In this document: piece after piece, positions 57,515 through 64,000 of the stretch
How positions within the stretch are numbered: position 1 is the stretch's first letter
Layout: the number at the start of each line of letters is the position of its first letter
DNA from: Drechmeria coniospora
Taxonomy: Eukaryota; Ascomycota; Sordariomycetes; Hypocreales; Ophiocordycipitaceae
Length of the DNA stretch: 64,000 nt
NCBI RefSeq assembly: GCF_001625195.1
Contig: NC_054389.1
Span: 9,668,520 to 9,732,519 of the forward strand
Direction of reading: 5' to 3'
Program-made: the position numbers and the translations under genes
The notes under the pieces: generated by a model
Told to the model about the DNA's origin: nothing
The model's database searches: none
Seen by the model: the letters and a program-made list of their open reading frames with translations, nothing else

Positions 57515-58985
57515 ATGACCCCCCACGCCAACGACGCGGCCTCTCGTGATGGCAACTCGCGCTTTCACGCCTCGTCGACGGAGGAGGCCATCGCCGTGGA
57601 GAGCGAGTGCGCCGCCCACAACTACCACCCGCTTCCCGTCGTCTTCGCCCGCGCCCAGGGCGTCAACGTCTGGGACCCCGAGGGCCGCCACTACCTCGAC
57701 TTCCTCTCGGCCTACAGCGCCGTCAACCAGGGTCACTGCCACCCCGAGCTCGTCAAGGCGCTCGCCGAGCAGGCCGGCCGCCTCACCCTCAGCTCCCGAG
57801 CCTTCCACAACGACGTCTTCCCCAAGTGGGCCGAGAAGATCCGCCAGGTGTTTGGCTACGAGATGGTGCTGCCCATGAACACGGGCGTCGAGGCGGCCGA
57901 GACGGCCATCAAGATCGCCCGCAAGTGGGCCTACAAGGTCAAGGGCGTCGAGCAGGGCAAGGCTCTCGTCTTCTGCGTCACCGACAACTTCCACGGCCGA
58001 TCGGTACGTCGCCTCGCCCCTCCCCTCCCCTCCCCCCTTCGCCCCGGCCCTGACGCGAGCTCGCAGATGACGGCCATCACGCTGTCGACGGATCCCGAGT
58101 CCAAGGACAACTACGGGCCCTACCTGCCCAACATCGGCGCCGCGAACCCGTCCAACGGCAAGCCGATCCGGTTCAACAACGTGTCCGATCTCGAGGAGGT
58201 GCTCGACGCTCACGGCAAGCACACGGCCGCCTTCCTCGTCGAGCCCATCCAGGGCGAGGCCGGCGTCGTCGTGCCCGACGAGGACTACCTGCCGAGGGTG
58301 CACGAGCTCTGCAAGAAGCACAACGTCCTCCTCATCTGCGACGAGATCCAGACGGGCATCGGCCGCACCGGCCGCATGCTGGCCTCGGAGTGGTCCGGCA
58401 TCAAGCCCGACGTGGTGACGCTCGGCAAGGCCATCTCGGGCGGCATGTACCCCGTCAGCGCCGTCATGAGCACCAAGGAGGTGATGCTCGTCGTCGAGCC
58501 CGGCACGCACGGATCCACCTACGGCGGCAATCCCCTCGGCTGCGCCGTCTCCATCCGCGCCCTCGAGCTCATCGAGGAGGAGAACATGATCGTCAACGCC
58601 GAGCGGCTCGGCAACCTGTTCCGCGACGGCATCACGGCCTTGGGGTCGCCCATCGTCAAGACGGTCCGCGGCAGGGGCCTCCTGAACGCCATGGTCATCG
58701 ACGAGACGGCCACCGACGGTCGCACCGCCTGGGACCTATGCCTGCTGCTCAAGAGCAAGGGCCTCCTGGTACGTACAGCCACCAACGTCGCCGCCCACGG
58801 CGGGCTTTACGCCCTTTTGGTGCCTCGTGCTGACCGTGATGCCGCAGGCCAAGCCGACGCACGGCGACATTATCCGATTCGCCCCGCCCCTCGTCATCAC
58901 CGAGACGGAGCTCAGGAAGGGCCTGAGCATCATCGCCGAGGCCATCCAGGAGCTCCCGACGGCGGAGAAGTCGACGGGTCACTAG
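57515..58985 (+). CDS. CAR2: ornithine aminotransferase
   Basis: Exons 57515-58003, 58067-58768 and 58848-58985 give 442 residues, the normal size for this PLP enzyme. It contains [21 protein letters not shown] and [17 protein letters not shown], the phosphate-binding [44 protein letters not shown] (Asp255) and TLGKAISGG (PLP lysine K284). It converts ornithine and 2-oxoglutarate to glutamate semialdehyde and glutamate, the step after arginase in arginine use; in fungi it is usually cytosolic. Intron 1 (63 nt) is a multiple of three and free of stops; intron 2 is 79 nt. The start follows the family, but the same frame is open upstream to an ATG at 57230, giving a 95-residue Arg-rich, nearly acid-free extension. 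That could be chance or an alternative N-terminus. Confidence 0.95.
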
Positions 58986-59649
58986 CGGGCCACCGGGAGG
59001 TGCCATCCGCCGGACGTGGGCGAGCCGACGCCGCGGCGCGTGACGATGCTGGATGCCATCCGACCTGCGAGATGGCCTTTTCGTCGCACCACAGATAGAT
59101 ACCCCTGGAATTTCGAGGAGATCAAGGACGGGGCTGGCGTCCGCCTTTGGCCGTGCCGCGTACACTTGGTCCTTTTTGCATAGCTAGGCGGAAAGCAAGG
59201 TGGGACGGCATTGAACGGAACAAGAAAAAAGCCTCTTTCGAGCGACGATGGGCCGCGCTGCATGACCTTGACGTGACCGTGCTACGACGTGACCGTGTTA
59301 CGGAGTGTTGTTGGGCAGAGCACAGGAGGTGCCACGATCATACGGCTCGTTCGGCGCAGACGACGCTCACGCGTGCACCTACGGCTACCGCACGTGCAGG
59401 GCTACGGATATAGAGTATCCCCTGGCGGGGAGGGAAGATGTCGCGGTAAACGGTAAGCCATGCGAATGGTGCTAGATGGCGACGAGGGGTCTCGGGAGAT
59501 GCATCACGAACGCACGTTGCCGCTTCTGCTTGGTGTGGTTGGTGAAGGTTGATGGCAGCTATCCGACACACGCCGAGTACCAATAATCGGGGCGTGTCTG
59601 CATGCATATGCGCTGCCACCTTGGTGCTTTTGCAAGTAGATCGGCACAG
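58986..59649. other. 3' flank of OAT
   Basis: No gene is supported; frames are short and domain-free. Confidence 0.45.
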
Positions 59650-59865
59650 CTAAATGCCAAAGTACCTACAGTGCTTGCGGTACAGCAGGTAGGATGAAGG
59701 TTGGATGATGAATAATAGTACTCCATGTGCTTGTACAGTGTGCAGACTGGAGAGTGCAGCAGTACATGTACTGTATGCCCCAGGGTGAGGAGTACCTTGG
59801 TAGGCTCCTGGGTGCCTAGGTAAGTACTAGGTAGGTACTAGAGTAAGCATCTTGGCACGGTACAG
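59650..59865. repeat. GTAC-rich intergenic island
   Basis: Contains AAAGTACCTACAG, CAGTACATGTACTGTATG and GCCTAGGTAAGTACTAGGTAGG. Confidence 0.6.
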
Positions 59866-60592
59866 AATGTGGCTAGCAGAGGTTGGCTAGCAAATACAGC
59901 GGTGCAGCTTGTGCTGGAGCTAGCTGCTTGGCTATGCTTCCTGTCGATGCCGAAGCTGATCGACGTGAGCCGTTCCCGACCCTCGCTCGCTCGGGTGACA
60001 TGCATTCAGCCGGACCACGTTGCCCCCCCCCGCTTCCGTATCTCTCGCCCGTCCCTCCCGCGGAGTCGTCACGCTCCAGGCGTCGTCGATGGCTGCTAGC
60101 ACCGGCTGGCATGCGCGGGTGGTTGGTTGGTCGGTGACCAGCGTCTCGGCCGCTCAGGCATCGAATGCGGGTACGGAACGATAGTCTCGAGCGTATCGTC
60201 GACGGTAGCACGAGCAGACAGCGCGGAGAGGCGGGCGGGTAAGGGGATGGATAGGTAACAAGACTGGTCAGATGACGACGGATCACGGGATGGATGCAAC
60301 TCTCGCATTTGGTTCGTCGACGGCAGCCCTTCGTACCGACCGACCTACCCAGTGGCGGTCGGCGGACCATGTTCGTGAGAGGGAGGGATCGAACGGGGAA
60401 CCAGATGCGCCATCAGCATCTCACGGACAGGCCGGAGCGAAGACGAGGATTGATGCCCGCAGCTCGTCCTCGGAACCGTGGCCTGCCTACCTGTGCCGGT
60501 GCATTCTCACGGTCAAGAATCAGGAGCATTGCTGGCAATCTTCGTCGCCTTGCCGTAGGCAGGTCGGCAGTGTGGGTGGGGGCAAGGAGCTT
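59866..60592. other. intergenic, nothing recognised
   Basis: GC-rich; part of a long plus-strand frame (60272-61768) that I reject. No domain is seen. Confidence 0.4.
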
Positions 60593-60607
60593 GGGGGGGG
60601 GGGGGGG
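60593..60607. repeat. poly(G) homopolymer, 15 nt
   Basis: An uninterrupted run of 15 G in gene-free sequence, just ahead of a GTAC island. Confidence 0.85.
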
Positions 60608-60639
60608 ATGGGACGTGGCCAGATGAAGTGTGGCAATAT

Positions 60640-60865
60640 TATCTACTGTACGTGTACTCCGTACTGTACGACGACTCCGTACTTGCACCATGCATCTATC
60701 TGCCTGGCACGAGCCCTGCATGGGAACCTGTCGACCCAGGTTGGCCGCTGCGGTGGGTTAGACCACCTGCTGAGAACATCGATTCACACTACGGATACAT
60801 CTAGGTCATCTAGGTGGTACCTACTAGTTGGTCGGTTAGTACTACCTAGTAGGCACCTACGCAGG
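60640..60865. repeat. GTAC-rich intergenic island
   Basis: Contains CTGTACGTGTACTCCGTACTG, then GACTCCGTACTTGC, then a CTAGGTGGTACCTACTAG stretch. Confidence 0.6.
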
Positions 60866-61264
60866 CGCTATGATTGCTACCACACCAATCCGATCAAGCA
60901 CCCGATCACGAACGCTACCGCATCCTCCAGCAGGCGTGCGCGCTGCCGTGCCGCACATGGGCAGCAGGCACACCATGCTTGCTCGAACTCGTACCCACCG
61001 CACCGCATGCCGCACAACCAGCCAGGCGAGCAAGGCCGCCGCCGACCAACCACGGGTGCCTGTCCATTTCCGACCGTGTTTCCCCATACCCGTCCCGGCC
61101 CCCCCGGAAGCGCAGAATCGAAAGATATCACCGATAGGGGCTTTCTGCCTGCCCGGAGGAGCGTACGAATCAAGTGCTCCCACCATGCGGGGTGCAAGGG
61201 TTGCCGCTGGAGAGGAGAGTGTCGCTGCACCCCGCCTCGCGTTGACAAGTCTCGCCACCACCAA

Positions 61265-61345
61265 CTATACTCTGTACAGTACATGTACAGTGCAAGGTTC
61301 CGCAGGAAGTACCTGTACCGTATGTACTTACAGCATAGAGTGATG
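61265..61345. repeat. small GTAC-rich island
   Basis: Contains CTCTGTACAGTACATGTACAG and GTACCTGTACCGTATGTAC. Confidence 0.6.
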
Positions 61346-61455
61346 CGAGTGCAGCCGCTTGCTGGACGTACCGGACAGCCTCAGTTCACCTATACAGACA
61401 CGACTTCATGGTGGACTCGATCCCGCCATTCCTTCGGAGGCGATCGCCCGCACTC

Positions 61456-61491
61456 CCCATTCGTGCACCCATTCGTGCACCCATTCGTGCA
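61456..61491. repeat. 12-bp tandem repeat (CCCATTCGTGCA)x3
   Basis: Three near-perfect copies in intergenic sequence; the following bases begin a fourth, diverged copy. Confidence 0.85.
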
Positions 61492-62009
61492 CATGCAGCC
61501 GTGCTTCCTCGTACGACCTGATCGGGAAATGGGCGATCAAGGGACAGACGAGTCGCACGGGGCGCAAGAGGTGGTGGCGAGCATCGGACCAAATGCACCT
61601 GCACCCACTGTACTGTGGTGCCTGCATGGTCCATTACGCCCTCATCGTCGACGATTCCCTCGTCGCGCTCGCACGCACCACGCACGCCACGCCACGGCAC
61701 TGGTGCGCACCTTGTTGGCCAATGAGACGTGGGGGCGAGAGGCGCAAGCGATGACGAAGTTGACGTGACGAGAGCATGTTGATTACGGACAAGTGCACAC
61801 CGTTCCCGTGACCGTCATGAGCATGACATCGGCGAGCGAGATAGCGAGAGAGCAAGTGGCCTTCCATCTCGGCATCCCCCGCACAAGCGACGGATCAGCA
61901 TGGCAAGATGGAAGGGGATGGATAGAACAGAACAGGCTCGCAGGTGCACTTGCGCGTATTCGCCTAGGTTCCGGTACTCGTCAATCGTGCAAAGCTCTCC
62001 CTTGCGCCA
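61492..62009. other. intergenic, nothing recognised
   Basis: Frames here lack domains, and no RNA signature is seen. Confidence 0.4.
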
Positions 62010-62360
62010 CGACCGAGGTACTGCAGGCACCTGCACCTGCTGGTACATGCACTGTACGGCTGGGACCCCCCTACGCATCCGGTGCCTTGGCAGTAATGCT
62101 GAATGGAAGACGGAGTACGCCGCAGATGCACCTGTAAGTAAGTGTAACTTTGTAGCCCAAGTACTGCAAGTACAGTAAGTGTACTCCGAACTAGGTACTA
62201 GGTGCCTAAGTACTTGTAAGTACCGTGCTGCAGGCAGTATTATTAGTTGCAATGGGAGAGAGTGGCGCTCCTGATAGGGAGGCACAAGTATTAATACTAA
62301 CAGATATGGTAGCTCGTCTACGGCGTAGTGGCTGGGTACTTGAGTAGGTGCCTTGGTACC
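62010..62360. repeat. GTAC-rich intergenic island
   Basis: Contains CCAAGTACTGCAAGTACAG, GTGTACTCCGAACTAGGTAC and CTAAGTACTTGTAAGTACCG. Confidence 0.6.
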
Positions 62361-62719
62361 TTGTGCTAGTAAACTGATGGGAGTGCCTCCCTAGGAGGTA
62401 GGTATCTTCGGCCTACTGGAGATAACCAGCGGCGGTTGATTGTGGCAGTAGTGCCTTGGTGCGGATCCGACATTGCCCGCAACGGCACACCGCAATCGCT
62501 GCTGAGCGTTGACGCGGCATTGAATCCTCCACGGTGCATCCTTATCGGCGTTGGGGGTTGATCGACTGCGAGGAGACGTGCAGCCTCAGCCACCAGCTTT
62601 TCGTATCCGCCTGAGACAGGGGGTGTTCGGGAACGCACTGTTAGCTTCGTTGGCGAAGCGTTCTTCGAGTCCGCCGCCCAGCCTCTGGCAATGCCTGCAT
62701 TGTTCCGTCCATCGGCGAT

Positions 62720-62930
62720 GCTCAAGTACTAACATGAGCGACACCACAGGTTGTGGAGAGTGCATGTACTGCACAGTACATGACACTCCGAGCACTTGCC
62801 TCTTGGGTGCATGTACATGTACTTGCATGTCATAATAACGAGTTTCTTGTTCGGGAAACCGAGTGCTGGGCCAGTTGACGGAGCAATGACCTAGTCCCAA
62901 CTCGTGTGCGCGCACACCACGTACTGTACT
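62720..62930. repeat. GTAC-rich intergenic island
   Basis: Contains ATGTACTGCACAGTACATG and GCATGTACATGTACTTGC. Confidence 0.55.
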
Positions 62931-63714
62931 TGCTCATTAGCGGTGCCGCGGGACGGCGAATGATGGTCGTTGTACCGATCGATGCATCCTGGAGGCCTGC
63001 TGGCGCCTGCTCTGGACCCGCTGGCCCGGTTCCGCGTGCTGAAAGCGTGCCGCTGCTGATGGGAGGCCTGGCGTGCCATCACGAGAACGCCGGGACTCGC
63101 ACCCAGGCACTCATCAGAACATACGGGTACGGGTGTGATTTGAGGACGAGTGCGAGGACGAGTGTGCAAACCAGTGCAAGAACGCTACCTGTAGTGGCTA
63201 CTACCACGACCAGGCAGCTGCTGCATCGTCCAGCATCACGTGCTCGCCGTCAAATCACTCGGCCACTTTGGCGCGTCCCCTAATACGCCCCAGATACAGT
63301 ACAAACGGTCTCGAGCTACAGAGTAATTACATCTCATCCGATTCGATCCCAACCCAACCGACTGGCTGTACTTCCGTCCCTCCCCTCTCCGTCTTCTCGC
63401 TTCCTTTCGCCTGCACCCCTGCTCCTCCCCGCTCCTCTCGTCGCGCCACGCGTGCCCGTCGCCGGGTGTGTGTGCCTTCGTCGTCGTCGACGCCTCTTCG
63501 TACGGTCGGTGCCTGCGGCTTATCGGCGCCAACAGCTTGGGCCTCGCCCTCTCGAGGTCTCGACGGCCCTCCGAGTGCCAAAGCCAGCAAGGAGGCGGCC
63601 TGTGACGGGGCCCTGCTGTGGTCGGATGGCAGGCCTTCCACGGGTCCCAAGGGCCAAGAACACCTCCGTATCCACCCATGAACAACTGCCAGGTGGATCG
63701 ACTGCCTTGGTGCC
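62931..63714. other. intergenic, nothing recognised
   Basis: A C-rich plus-strand stretch near 63360-63440 could be a promoter or 5' leader of a gene beyond the window, but no coding signal is seen. Confidence 0.35.
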
Positions 63715-63990
63715 CACGACAAAGGTGCAGGTATACTTGCATGTACTTAGGACCCAAGTGTGAGTGGCGGGTACAGTAAGTACTGTACCTGCTTAGGTAG
63801 GTACTAGGTACAGGTACTCTACAGCATGGGTGTACCTGCGAGTGCTGTAATGCTTAGGTACTTACTGTAGGTTCGTTGTGGTGTTCGTCGCTGCTCTGCA
63901 CTGCCTCTGTATCCGTAGTAGCCGCTCCACGTACGTACAAGTACATGCACAGGTGTACTGCCCTCATGGGCGGTAGCGGTGGAGTACCTG
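63715..63990. repeat. GTAC-rich island at the window edge
   Basis: Contains GGGTACAGTAAGTACTGTACC, then TAGGTAGGTACTAGGTACAGG, then ACGTACGTACAAGTACATGC. It continues to the end of the window. Confidence 0.65.
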
Positions 63991-64000
63991 CTAGTGCTTC

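Noticed and set aside
60272..61768. 498-codon open frame on the plus strand
   Set aside because: It runs through a poly(G) run, two GTAC islands and a 12-bp repeat, has no domain, and its composition changes abruptly along its length; an accidental open frame.

Overview
This window looks like nuclear DNA of a filamentous ascomycete, probably a Sordariomycete and possibly Hypocreales. The evidence is short spliceosomal introns (54-97 nt, GT...AG, several with a CTGAC-like branch site), GC-rich third codon positions, and fungus-specific families such as PalH, an Hmt1-type ABC half-transporter with an N-terminal membrane domain, and a Sac7-type RhoGAP. The order-level placement is inference; I could not run a search.

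Twelve protein genes can be supported, with eighteen introns placed by hand. In order they are: a DUF1771-Smr protein ending in a CaaX box (5070-5946, +); KTI12 (7154-8263, +); a peroxisomal enoyl-CoA hydratase/isomerase-family protein ending in SKL (8849-9724, -); CDC48/p97 (11544-14333, +); an uncharacterised 165-residue protein (15218-15795, -); an Hmt1-type ABC transporter (25919-29208, +); a Lag1/Lac1 ceramide synthase (31286-32686, -); the ambient-pH sensor PalH/Rim21 (34419-36902, -); the decapping activator EDC3 (39984-42287, -); a Sac7-like RhoGAP (49275-52162, +); the GPI mannosyltransferase GPI10/PIG-B (52942-54892, -); and ornithine aminotransferase (57515-58985, +). They are mostly housekeeping genes from unrelated pathways. 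I see no biosynthetic cluster, operon, CRISPR array, tRNA or rRNA, and no recognisable transposase.

Roughly two thirds of the window is intergenic, and the intergenic DNA is the unusual part. It comes in two kinds. One kind is 'GTAC islands': patches of 50 bp to 2 kb packed with GTAC and a small set of related words (GTACGGAGTAC / GTACTCCGTAC, GTACATGTAC, AAGTACTTGTAC, CCTAGGTAGGTAC). In the island at 37836-38205 I counted 25 GTAC in 370 bp, where about 1.4 are expected by chance. The other kind has GTAC at about the chance level, as in the gene-free stretch at 16736-21790. By eye, every one of the twelve genes has an island between about 0.1 and 1.2 kb upstream of its start codon. The four convergent (3'-to-3') gaps have almost none. 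This promoter-side distribution is the best candidate here for something undescribed.

Other points of interest are the prenylation motif on the Smr protein, a crotonase-family enzyme lacking one of the two classical hydratase glutamates, five introns that are multiples of three and free of in-frame stops, a homopolymeric aspartate tract in PalH, and several short tandem repeats next to promoters.
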